Below are positions 20,369 to 26,361 of a stretch of DNA of 26,361 bases, in pieces. Every line of letters starts with the position of its first letter. The first letter of the stretch is position 1. The position numbers were made by a program, and so were the translations under genes. Origin of the DNA: a virus; IMG/VR virus record IMGVR_UViG_3300042305_001253, positions 1 through 26,361 of that record; one strand, written 5' to 3'. The notes under the pieces were generated by a model. The model did no database searches, was not told the DNA's origin, and saw nothing but the letters and a program-made list of their open reading frames with translations.

Positions 20369-21193
20369 TTAAATGCTCTCTAAATATTTTTTCCAAATAA
20401 AATCACTCCATAACAAATTCCAGCCAGTGCCACGATGTCTTTTGTCTCTTGCTAAATCAAAGTATTTATTATTTTTTGTTTGTTTTAACAAAAATAAATC
20501 TTCAATCATTTTTTCTTGATTAATATAATAAAAAGTTTTAAAATTAAATTTTTTAAATAACTCATTTGTGCATTCAAATCCATCTTTATCTAAACAATCA
20601 TAGGTAAAACTAAACAACTTTATATTATTGCTATTGCAATATTGTTCTAACATTAAGTAGGTATTATAAGTTATAAGTTTGTTTATATAAAAACTATCAT
20701 CTACTTTATTATAATATGTTATTTTATATTTAGATTCTTTTTTATCAAAATCAAAAAATCTTTTTGATTCTGGCAAATTAATAAAAATTGCTTCTGGATT
20801 TCCAAAATTTTTACAATATTTAAAAATATTTAAAATTGAACTATAAATATTGTTTCCCTTAAGACCTAAATTAAAATATCCAGAACAACCATATTTATCA
20901 TCAAATTTTTTATATACTTGATTTGCCCAAGTTTCTTCTTTTGTTAGACCTGTACCAAAAGTGTATGAACAGCCAGAAAATAAAATATGTTTTCTATTAT
21001 GTTTTTTTATAAATTCATCACAACGATAATTATAAGAGTTTACATTAAATGCATCTTCTGATAAAGTTGATCCAAAAATCTTTAATTCTTCTTCTTGTAT
21101 TGTTTTTATATTTTTTGTTAGTATATAGTAATCGTCAAGTTTATCTGAAAATCCTCTAATTTCGTGCCAAAATTTTATATTATCAGTATACAT
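20369..21193 (-). CDS. SGNH-type (GDSL-like) hydrolase, second copy
   Basis: The 274-residue protein shows L-F-S-G-C-S76-Y-T-F-G-T-G, F-N-L-G-L-K-G-N-N as the Gly/Asn blocks, and D250-K-R-H253 followed by R-G-T-G-W-N. This parallels the first SGNH protein (D-x-x-H-x-G-x-x-W-N) strongly, so the two are paralogs or specialised partners. The N-terminal 60 residues have no match. The start has only an A-rich leader and no Shine-Dalgarno site. It ends one base before the carbamoyltransferase start, behind which GAGAG gives its ribosome-binding site. Confidence 0.74.
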   Translation of the reverse strand: MYTDNIKFWHEIRGFSDKLDDYYILTKNIKTIQEEELKIFGSTLSEDAFNVNSYNYRCDEFIKKHNRKHILFSGCSYTFGTGLTKEETWANQVYKKFDDKYGCSGYFNLGLKGNNIYSSILNIFKYCKNFGNPEAIFINLPESKRFFDFDKKESKYKITYYNKVDDSFYINKLITYNTYLMLEQYCNSNNIKLFSFTYDCLDKDGFECTNELFKKFNFKTFYYINQEKMIEDLFLLKQTKNNKYFDLARDKRHRGTGWNLLWSDFIWKKYLESI

Positions 21194-21227
21194 ATTTTTC
21201 TTTTTTTTCTTGTTTTTTTATTTTTTT

Positions 21228-21251
21228 AATATAAAAATATTTTTTTATATT
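21228..21251. repeat. AT-only inverted repeat upstream of the SGNH/carbamoyltransferase cassette
   Basis: AATATAAAAA (21228-21237) and TTTTTATATT (21242-21251) pair across a TATT loop. It lies in the gap of 71 very AT-rich bases (21194-21264) that separates the DUF6065-like gene from the SGNH gene. No other signal was found in this gap. On the minus strand, A-runs follow the stem, so an intrinsic terminator is unlikely. Confidence 0.6.
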
Positions 21252-21264
21252 ATTTATAATTTTT

Positions 21265-22062
21265 TTAAACATTGTTATTGTTTTTTGTAGGTAACTGATG
21301 ATCTTTAAATTTATTTCCACGTACATCTTTTCCAGAGTAATAAATTTTATCTGCTACATATTGTGATTTTAAATTATCAAAATCTCTACTTTTCCCATGT
21401 TCATTTACAACTGTCATTTCTTCTTCTACAATGTTTTTATCAAAAATATCATACGCATTTTTTAATTCAAAAGAATCGCAAAAATATCTTGGTATTGGAA
21501 TTATTCCTGCTAAAGGGGTATCTTTTATTATTTGATATTTTAAATTAGGAAAATCTAATTTTATATTTAACGTAAAAGAAAATCTAATATTATCTGACTC
21601 TACAACACCAGTCATTGGACTTAGTCCAGGAAGTAAAAAATTAGGCGGAGCAATTGTCATTAAATTAACACCTGGGGGAGTTTTAAGAGTAAGTGGAAAA
21701 TGAATAGTAAGTATGCCATGGCCAAACTCGGAAGTAGGATATACAAAGTTTGATCCTTCATATGGTGTAACTTCTTCCCCCATTTCTACTACAAGATCAT
21801 TTTTTTTATCTCCACCATTCCAATAAACACTAAATTCATAAGGCAAACTAAAAACAAATCCTTGCATATTACCAATTGATAATGGCAAACATTTATAAAA
21901 ATGTGGAGTGAACCAATCTCTTTTGTGGTCAGTATTTAGTGGTCTTAAAAATGAACTAATAGTGTTTATATCAAAAGGTTTTACACCTTCGTTTGGTATA
22001 ATTGGGAAAAATGCAATAGTATTTTCTGGAACAACTAGACTACCTTCTTGATTAATTATCAT
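21265..22062 (-). CDS. DUF6065-like protein
   Basis: The 265-residue soluble protein has segments that I recognise from an uncharacterised family found in bacteria and marine phages: P-L-N-T-D-x-x-R-D-W-F-T-P-H-F-Y-K-C-L-P-L-S-I-G-N, then V-Y-W-N-G-G-D, F-G-H-G-I-L-T-I-H-F, P-P-G-V-N-L-M-T-I-A-P-P-N, G-L-S-P-M-T-G-V-V-E-S-D-N and I-P-I-P-R-Y-F. The pattern of beta strands, Pro and Gly suggests a double-stranded beta-helix (cupin-like) fold. No catalytic residues can be named. It overlaps the Ntn hydrolase stop by ATGA, so the two are co-translated. Confidence 0.72.
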   Translation of the reverse strand: MIINQEGSLVVPENTIAFFPIIPNEGVKPFDINTISSFLRPLNTDHKRDWFTPHFYKCLPLSIGNMQGFVFSLPYEFSVYWNGGDKKNDLVVEMGEEVTPYEGSNFVYPTSEFGHGILTIHFPLTLKTPPGVNLMTIAPPNFLLPGLSPMTGVVESDNIRFSFTLNIKLDFPNLKYQIIKDTPLAGIIPIPRYFCDSFELKNAYDIFDKNIVEEEMTVVNEHGKSRDFDNLKSQYVADKIYYSGKDVRGNKFKDHQLPTKNNNNV

Positions 22063-22589
22063 ACACTTACCACATCAACTGGACCCATGCAAGTAGGGCT
22101 AAACTTTATTGCTGAATTTACCGCTCCCACAACACGATTACGAGGGTTTTTAGATTTTTCTGTAGCCGATAAATACCCATAGGCATACTCTGCTCCTGAA
22201 CCCATTGCTAAATAATCTAAATTATATTTTGACAAGGACATATCAATAGCATTGTGTTCATATATTTGACCTTTAATACAAATAATAAGACCTAAATCAC
22301 CTTCTTTAGTAGTGTCTACCCACCAGTCTTCGTAAAAATTTCTAAGTTGTTTAATAAATTTAGTTTGCATAAATTTATCTAAATCTTTTATATCTGGGAC
22401 ATATGGATTAAAATTATATCTAATACGTTCTCCATCTAGTGCTCCTGCATATCCAAGCAAATATGGACCAAGTTTCCAAACCTTTGGAGATGTTAATGGA
22501 AGAATTGTGTTGTCATCTGAGGCACCACGATCACCAGCCATATATATTTTATTGGTTAATTGATCACGCACAACAGCAAGTACGGTCAT
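22059..22589 (-). CDS. Proteasome-beta-like Ntn hydrolase (HslV-type)
   Basis: The 176-residue protein begins M-T2-V-L-A-V-V-R-D, and T2 would be the catalytic N-terminal threonine after Met removal. M-A-G-D20-R-G-A-S and S-P-K36-V-W-K-L supply the Asp and Lys of the Ntn active site, then G-Y-A-G-A-L-D-G and M-G-S-G-A-E-Y-A-Y-G-Y-L (near 129-141) correspond to the GSG loop. It is a stand-alone subunit without the ATPase partner in this window, and probably forms a self-compartmentalised peptidase. It has its own promoter and a GGGGG ribosome-binding site. The target is unknown. Confidence 0.85.
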   Translation of the reverse strand: MTVLAVVRDQLTNKIYMAGDRGASDDNTILPLTSPKVWKLGPYLLGYAGALDGERIRYNFNPYVPDIKDLDKFMQTKFIKQLRNFYEDWWVDTTKEGDLGLIICIKGQIYEHNAIDMSLSKYNLDYLAMGSGAEYAYGYLSATEKSKNPRNRVVGAVNSAIKFSPTCMGPVDVVSV

Positions 22590-22615
22590 GCATTCCCCCT
22601 CAGAGTATAACTTTA

Positions 22616-22644
22616 ATTATATCAAAACATTATTGCTTAGTCAA
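22616..22644 (-). promoter_or_regulatory. Near-consensus promoter for the Ntn hydrolase operon
   Basis: TTGACT (22639-22644) and TATAAT (22616-22621) lie 17 bases apart on the minus strand, with a TG extension as well. It lies in the gap between the endolysin stop and the ATG at 22589 and drives the Ntn hydrolase, DUF6065 and perhaps the whole AT-rich cassette. Confidence 0.85.
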
Positions 22645-22650
22645 ACACCA

Positions 22651-23226
22651 TTATTTGATAGTTTGGCCACATGCTGAGCATGTTTTTGGTTTATTTTGAG
22701 ATTTTTTAGCGGTACTTGTAGGGGCAGATCCAAACTTAGGTCTACCAAACCCTACAATAGAAATCATTACACCTTTTTTATTTTTCTTATAGGCACGAAG
22801 TTTTTTACAAACCTCTCCACCATTACGTTGGCTACCTTTAGGATCTCCAGATGTATTTCCTTCAACACACCAGACTGTTCCATCTTCATTGTCTTTTACA
22901 ACAATACCTACGTGAGATATTCTATCTACCCCGTCAGATGGGAAATCAAAGTATGCAATATCTCCTGGCTCTGGATCTGCAACATCTACATCAATCCATT
23001 GTCCAGCCTTTTTAAATGCTGCTGCACCACCTGGAGTAAATACAGTATTTGGAATTTTAACTCCTGCTTCATTAGCGCACCAGTTTACAAAAGATCCGCA
23101 CCATGGTTGAAAGTCTGCTTTAGTAAATTTACCATACTTGGTTTCGTTATCTTTTGGACCTTCTACAGTGCCAATTTCTGCTGTAGCAACTTCAATTAAA
23201 CGTGCTGCTGTGCCCTGCTCTGCCAT
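22651..23226 (-). CDS. CHAP-domain endolysin
   Basis: The 191-residue protein has the CHAP peptidase/amidase pattern: P-W-C43-G-S-F-V-N-W-C with C43 as nucleophile, P-E-P-G-D-I-A-Y-F-D-F (86-95), I-S-H105-V-G-I-V with the catalytic His, and W-C-V-E-G-N-T (119-125). CHAP enzymes cut peptidoglycan stem peptides or cross bridges, so this is the likely lysis enzyme. The C-terminal tail is basic and ends C-S-A-C-G-Q-T-I-K, a possible half zinc ribbon or wall-binding tag. It lacks a signal peptide and would need the holin. Two bases separate it from the holin-like gene upstream. Confidence 0.92.
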   Translation of the reverse strand: MAEQGTAARLIEVATAEIGTVEGPKDNETKYGKFTKADFQPWCGSFVNWCANEAGVKIPNTVFTPGGAAAFKKAGQWIDVDVADPEPGDIAYFDFPSDGVDRISHVGIVVKDNEDGTVWCVEGNTSGDPKGSQRNGGEVCKKLRAYKKNKKGVMISIVGFGRPKFGSAPTSTAKKSQNKPKTCSACGQTIK

Positions 23227-23228
23227 TT

Positions 23229-23636
23229 TTATTTATCCCAATCTGTATCAACTGGTTGTTCTTCAGGCATTGCACCATCTGGTTTAGATAATCTACGTGC
23301 TTTAGCATCGTCAATCTCTGCTTCTAATTTTTTATCTGCCATTGTATTTTTGGCATCAACTTCTTTGTTTGCAATCTGTGCTGCCATAACATCTTTAGCA
23401 CCAGATGAACCAATTAATAAACCAGCAAGTGTTCCTGTAATAAATGTTGCTACGCTTCCAAGAACATTGAAAAACATTTTATCGTTTTCTGATTGTCCCG
23501 TAATTGGTTGTGTAACAAATATTAATGCATACATAATTCCTGTTGCTGTTATAAATAAAATAGATCCTAATGTGATTCCTAGGATAAACTTTAATCTTGC
23601 ATCTAACTCTTGAGGAGTTAATCTTTCTTTAGCCAT
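23229..23636 (-). CDS. Holin-like protein with two membrane helices
   Basis: The 135-residue protein has TM helices at about 16-41 and 55-77, separated by a short polar loop, and a long charged C-terminal helix (82-120) that probably sits in the cytoplasm as a coiled coil. It is directly upstream of the endolysin gene and so is the best holin candidate. A GGAGG ribosome-binding site stands ten bases before the ATG, which overlaps the lipoprotein stop. Confidence 0.72.
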   Translation of the reverse strand: MAKERLTPQELDARLKFILGITLGSILFITATGIMYALIFVTQPITGQSENDKMFFNVLGSVATFITGTLAGLLIGSSGAKDVMAAQIANKEVDAKNTMADKKLEAEIDDAKARRLSKPDGAMPEEQPVDTDWDK

Positions 23637-23835
23637 TTGTTGTTTCCTCCACCTTTTCTTGTGATGCTAAATCTTCTGGACATGCTCCATTAGCAGTACA
23701 AATTGGTGGTTTGCATTCTGCTGATTCCCAATTTGCTGGGTCCTGACATGGATAGCGATAATGACCGTCATACCCACAGCCAGTTAGCCATACGGCTAAA
23801 ACAGTTGACAGTAGGAATATGCGTATTTTTGACAT
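23629..23835 (-). CDS. Small Cys-rich lipoprotein
   Basis: The 68-residue protein has a lipoprotein signal: MSKIR, hydrophobic core, L-T-G-C20 with C20 as the lipidated residue. The mature part is only 49 residues with further Cys at 30, 41, 46 and 52, which could form two disulfides. It lies between the two-TM protein and the holin, so it belongs to the lysis region, perhaps as a spanin-like or superinfection-blocking factor. Its ATG is preceded by TATAAT and GGGAG, so it may be read from a leaderless or very short-leader transcript. Confidence 0.72.
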   Translation of the reverse strand: MSKIRIFLLSTVLAVWLTGCGYDGHYRYPCQDPANWESAECKPPICTANGACPEDLASQEKVEETTNG

Positions 23836-23841
23836 ACTCCC

Positions 23842-23847
23842 ATTATA
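23842..23847 (-). promoter_or_regulatory. Extended -10 promoter of the lipoprotein/holin/endolysin operon
   Basis: On the minus strand GTTTGATATAATGGGAGTATG places a TG-extended TATAAT six bases before ATG 23835. It has no good -35. Initiation near the A of ATG would omit the GGGAG. This is the best-placed promoter for the lysis genes. Confidence 0.6.
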
Positions 23848-23853
23848 TCAAAC

Positions 23854-24030
23854 TTATTCGTCTTCTTTACGAATCCCAATGGTTGCAAACCATATGGCTA
23901 CTGAGGCTAGGGTTACATACCCTACCACCGTCTTTGCGCTACCCTCTAAAACCACCCATGCTACAAAGAAGCCCAGGAATGTAAAGTTTTCGTTTAGGGC
24001 TGCCATACCCCATTCTTTTAACTTTTTCAT
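23854..24030 (-). CDS. Two-TM protein, possible holin or antiholin
   Basis: The 58-residue protein starts M-K-K-L-K-E-W-G-M and has two hydrophobic helices (about 15-30 and 34-53) with a short turn (EGSAKT) and a charged tail. It sits in the lysis region between fibre and lipoprotein. AAGGAG stands seven bases before ATG 24030, which is preferred to a longer frame starting inside the fibre gene. It may be a second holin-type protein beside the one at 23229. Confidence 0.68.
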   Translation of the reverse strand: MKKLKEWGMAALNENFTFLGFFVAWVVLEGSAKTVVGYVTLASVAIWFATIGIRKEDE

Positions 24031-24031
24031 T

Positions 24032-26361
24032 TTATCTCCTTCTTCTAGGTGCGGTAGCAACAATTAATTGACCAGCAATCACTGTCACTACCACAATATC
24101 TTCTGCTTTTTCACGCTCTGGAATGGACATATCAGCACCTATGCTAAGCAAGGCTTTCCCCAACTCACATTTTTGCTCTTCTGTCAAACCTTCAATTGCT
24201 TCATCTGGATTAAAGCAAGTAGCAACTGCTCCTAATAATGCTGCTGGACTTTCTAATACAAGCAGGGCAGATGCTACCTCTGCTTGAATTACTACGGGGT
24301 TACCATTAGCATCTTCTCTTACCTCTACTGGAATTGTAGGAGGAAGATCACGATATTCAAGTCCCGCCGATTCTATGTTTGCAGCAGTTACAGGTGCTCC
24401 CTCTGCTGATTCTATCAATACATCTGCAACTAAATCTTTTTCTACTAAAGTAAACTTACCATCTTCAGTTAAAGCCTCTGATAAATTAACAACTTCAGCA
24501 GTAGTTATTTCTCCATCTGCAGAAAGCATTTCTGTAATAAACTCTGCTTCTGCTTCTGTTAGTCCTCCCTCTGATAAAGATTCAGATACTTCAGCAACGA
24601 TCTCTGCAGATACTTCTCCGCCTTCAGCAATTGCTTCCAGTACGGCAGAAATCTCAGATGCATCTAAACTACTATCGCTAATTAAATCAGTAACAACGTC
24701 TTGAATATCTTCTACAGAAAGATTTGCACCACTTTCTGATATTTCTTCAATAGATATTTCGCTTTCTTCCAATACAGCCTCTACTTCTTCTGTAGGAGTA
24801 TCAACAGGTTCTGTATCTACTGGTTCTGTTTCTACTGGCTCTGTATCTACTGGTTCTGTATCAACTGGTTCTGTGTCTACAGGATCAGTATCCACAGGAT
24901 CTGTATCTACGGGAGTTGTATCAACTGGTTCTGTATCTACAGGGGTTGTGTCAACAGGAGTTGTATCTATTGGAGTTGTATCTATTGGGGAACTATTGCC
25001 ACCAGTAGTTAAATTGGAGCCTTGTGGTGCGGGTACAGAAATAACAGTCTCAGTATATTGACTTACAGGTCCAGACCAGTTAGCAACTCTAACTGTATAG
25101 GTAGCGCCTTCTGTCAAACCAGTTAATTGAATAGACGCTGGTGCACCATCTGTATTATATGTTCCACCTTCGTATGGATTTTCTGCATCTGGATCATCTG
25201 TTACTACTTGATAAAACCAAGTGTTTGCTGTGTATCCTGCTGGTAACTCAGGTGTAATTGTTACAGTAGTACCAGCAATAATTGGTTCCGCAAGTACTGG
25301 AGCGGGAGTAGGAATGTTATTATTGATGGCAGATGTTAATTGACCTGCTTTAGTGTTTAATGTTGATTGCAAAGAAGTCTTTGTTGATACCGCTGAGTTT
25401 ACGGTATTGGTTAAAGATGTTGTGTTGATTGCATTTATATTAGAAGTGTTTGTTGTATTTTGTGCAACAACTGGAGAAAGGCTTTGATTTAGTTGAGTAA
25501 TTGTTGCATTTGCTGAGTCTACTGCTGCCTGAATTGTTGAAGTATTTGGATCTACATATGGAGTAAATGCGGAGCCCTGACTTATTTGTCCAGCAAATCC
25601 AGTACCAGAATTTGTATCTGTAATTGGTGTAATAGCGCCATTTGTTGTTTCTCTATAATTAAATCTTGCTCCGCCTGGTATTGGTCCAACTGCGGTTACG
25701 TTTGCCATCCATGCACCGTCATTTGGATTAACATCAGCATTAAATCTAATTTGAACCATTTGTGTAGAAGCATCCTGTTGCGGGAAAGGCCTTAAGTCCC
25801 AAGCAACATCTAGGCTTGTTCCAGTAGTTGAATATGTAATTCCAGTTCCTGTGCTCCAAGTAGTCCAGTCCCAGCCAGCAATAGATATAGAAGGTGCTCC
25901 TGGTGTATCCCAATATACATGACCCTCATTATTTCCAAATGTTATTGTTGCATTTGATCCAACAAACACATTGTTGTAAACAGTTCCTCCCATTTGCATG
26001 CCGAATGGAAGATTCATTTGAACACCAGCATCGTCTACTCCAGCCAAAACGTTAACAGTTGTTCCAATAGTGGCTTGTAAATTATTGACTGCTGTTTGAG
26101 CAGCATCAATAGCAAGGTTTGCCTGTGTTAATTCTGTTTGTGCAGTTGTTTGTGCTGTAGACGCTTCTGTTTTTGCAACTACGGCTTCAGATATTGCTGT
26201 CTGAGCCTCTGTTATTTGTGTTGTTATATTATTTATGGCGGTAGTTGCAGTAGTTACTGTAGCCTTTGCATCTTGAACTACCTGAGAACTTTGATCTATT
26301 GGGGTAACAGATAAATCAACACTACTAATAGTATTAATAGCGGTTTGAACATTATTTACTT
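24032..26361 (-). CDS. Long repetitive fibre-like surface protein (5' end outside the window)
   Basis: The frame is open to the right edge, so at least 775 residues are present and the start lies outside. Order: an Ala/Thr/Gln-rich coiled coil (about 26050-26361), a beta-rich Gly/Asp domain with G-W-D-W-T-T-W (25500-26045), another coiled coil, a fibronectin-III-like domain (25010-25320, with P-A-S-I-Q-L-T-G-L-T-E-G-A-T-Y-T-V-R-V), 13 Pro-Val-Asp-Thr repeats, and acidic helical repeats. The last residues are hydrophobic (I-V-V-V-T-V-I-A-G-Q-L-I-V) followed by four Arg. It probably forms a tail fibre or adhesin. Its stop is one base before the next ATG. Confidence 0.82.
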   Translation of the reverse strand, partial: VNNVQTAINTISSVDLSVTPIDQSSQVVQDAKATVTTATTAINNITTQITEAQTAISEAVVAKTEASTAQTTAQTELTQANLAIDAAQTAVNNLQATIGTTVNVLAGVDDAGVQMNLPFGMQMGGTVYNNVFVGSNATITFGNNEGHVYWDTPGAPSISIAGWDWTTWSTGTGITYSTTGTSLDVAWDLRPFPQQDASTQMVQIRFNADVNPNDGAWMANVTAVGPIPGGARFNYRETTNGAITPITDTNSGTGFAGQISQGSAFTPYVDPNTSTIQAAVDSANATITQLNQSLSPVVAQNTTNTSNINAINTTSLTNTVNSAVSTKTSLQSTLNTKAGQLTSAINNNIPTPAPVLAEPIIAGTTVTITPELPAGYTANTWFYQVVTDDPDAENPYEGGTYNTDGAPASIQLTGLTEGATYTVRVANWSGPVSQYTETVISVPAPQGSNLTTGGNSSPIDTTPIDTTPVDTTPVDTEPVDTTPVDTDPVDTDPVDTEPVDTEPVDTEPVETEPVDTEPVDTPTEEVEAVLEESEISIEEISESGANLSVEDIQDVVTDLISDSSLDASEISAVLEAIAEGGEVSAEIVAEVSESLSEGGLTEAEAEFITEMLSADGEITTAEVVNLSEALTEDGKFTLVEKDLVADVLIESAEGAPVTAANIESAGLEYRDLPPTIPVEVREDANGNPVVIQAEVASALLVLESPAALLGAVATCFNPDEAIEGLTEEQKCELGKALLSIGADMSIPEREKAEDIVVVTVIAGQLIVATAPRRRR
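24794..24988 (-). repeat. 13 tandem 15-bp coding repeats (Pro-Val/Ile-Asp-Thr-x)
   Basis: Within the fibre gene, thirteen units encode P-[VI]-D/E-T-x, where x is T, D or E (and P in the last unit). The DNA copies differ at synonymous positions, so the repeat is old or selected at the protein level. It probably forms a stiff extended stalk between the fibronectin-like domain and the acidic helices. It is a typical place for length change by slippage. Confidence 0.88.

Noticed and set aside
22696-23199. 167-codon plus-strand frame opposite the endolysin
   Set aside because: The CHAP catalytic motifs fix the coding strand; the antisense frame is long only because stop codons are rare in that phase.
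24375-24704. Open frame of 109 codons on the plus strand inside the fibre gene
   Set aside because: It is the complement of the acidic helical repeats, Ser/Ala-rich by reflection of the opposite frame, without ribosome-binding site or family pattern.
24794-24988. Regular short repeats that could be read as a CRISPR array
   Set aside because: The unit is 15 bases, has no spacers, stays in frame inside a long coding region and encodes Pro-Val-Asp-Thr repeats.

Overview
The window looks like part of the genome of a tailed bacteriophage (or a closely related element) that infects a low-GC actinobacterium, probably an aquatic one. The actinobacterial link rests on a WhiB-type Fe-S regulator, a small DUF7455-like Cys/His protein, a DUF6356-like membrane protein and leaderless promoter arrangements. 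The phage link rests on a CHAP endolysin next to holin-like membrane proteins, a long repetitive fibre-like protein, many small overlapping genes of unknown function, two tRNA genes and densely packed strings of genes on one strand. No integrase, terminase, capsid or polymerase gene is visible here, so the phage assignment is an inference from gene content.

Layout. Positions 1-2750 (+ strand) hold the tail of one unidentified gene and three glycosyltransferase-like genes. They run head-on into a minus-strand block that fills the rest of the window. The first minus-strand part (2734-5123) carries a Stealth-like transferase, a sugar-nucleotide epimerase and a GT2 glycosyltransferase, and an intrinsic terminator (5141-5173) precedes it. 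From 5185 to 6744 lie small membrane proteins, including a XapX-type protein, and a pyrimidine-dimer-glycosylase-like enzyme. From 6766 to 10560 lies a tailoring group: flavin-dependent halogenase, PAPS-type sulfotransferase, three small proteins, and an APS-kinase-like domain fused to an HxGH nucleotidyltransferase. From 10563 to 14275 come WhiB and a run of small conserved-looking proteins, four of them overlapping between 12341 and 12697. From 14314 to 17218 are thioredoxin, a staphylococcal-nuclease-like enzyme, a DUF7455-like protein, a radical SAM/SPASM enzyme with an FmdB-type zinc ribbon, an Hsp20 chaperone, tRNA-Glu and tRNA-Gly.

The right part holds an exported protein with its own strong promoter (17230-17970), then a very AT-rich cassette of SGNH hydrolase, carbamoyltransferase and SGNH hydrolase. 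Next come a DUF6065-like protein and a proteasome-beta-like Ntn hydrolase, read from a near-consensus promoter. The lysis region follows, in transcription order: fibre protein, two-TM protein, lipoprotein, holin-like protein, CHAP endolysin.

How the genes may work together. Three separate groups encode enzymes that build or decorate small molecules, glycans or proteins: glycosyltransferases with an epimerase; halogenase, sulfotransferase and an APS-kinase-like fusion; carbamoyltransferase with SGNH hydrolases. All of these groups are more AT-rich than the neighbouring phage-type genes. The simplest reading is a set of acquired cassettes that modify the virion surface or the host envelope. The substrate cannot be told from the sequence. 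Several promoters share an extended -10 (TGATATAAT or close), and in three cases a TATAAT-like box lies exactly six bases before an ATG, which suggests leaderless transcripts.
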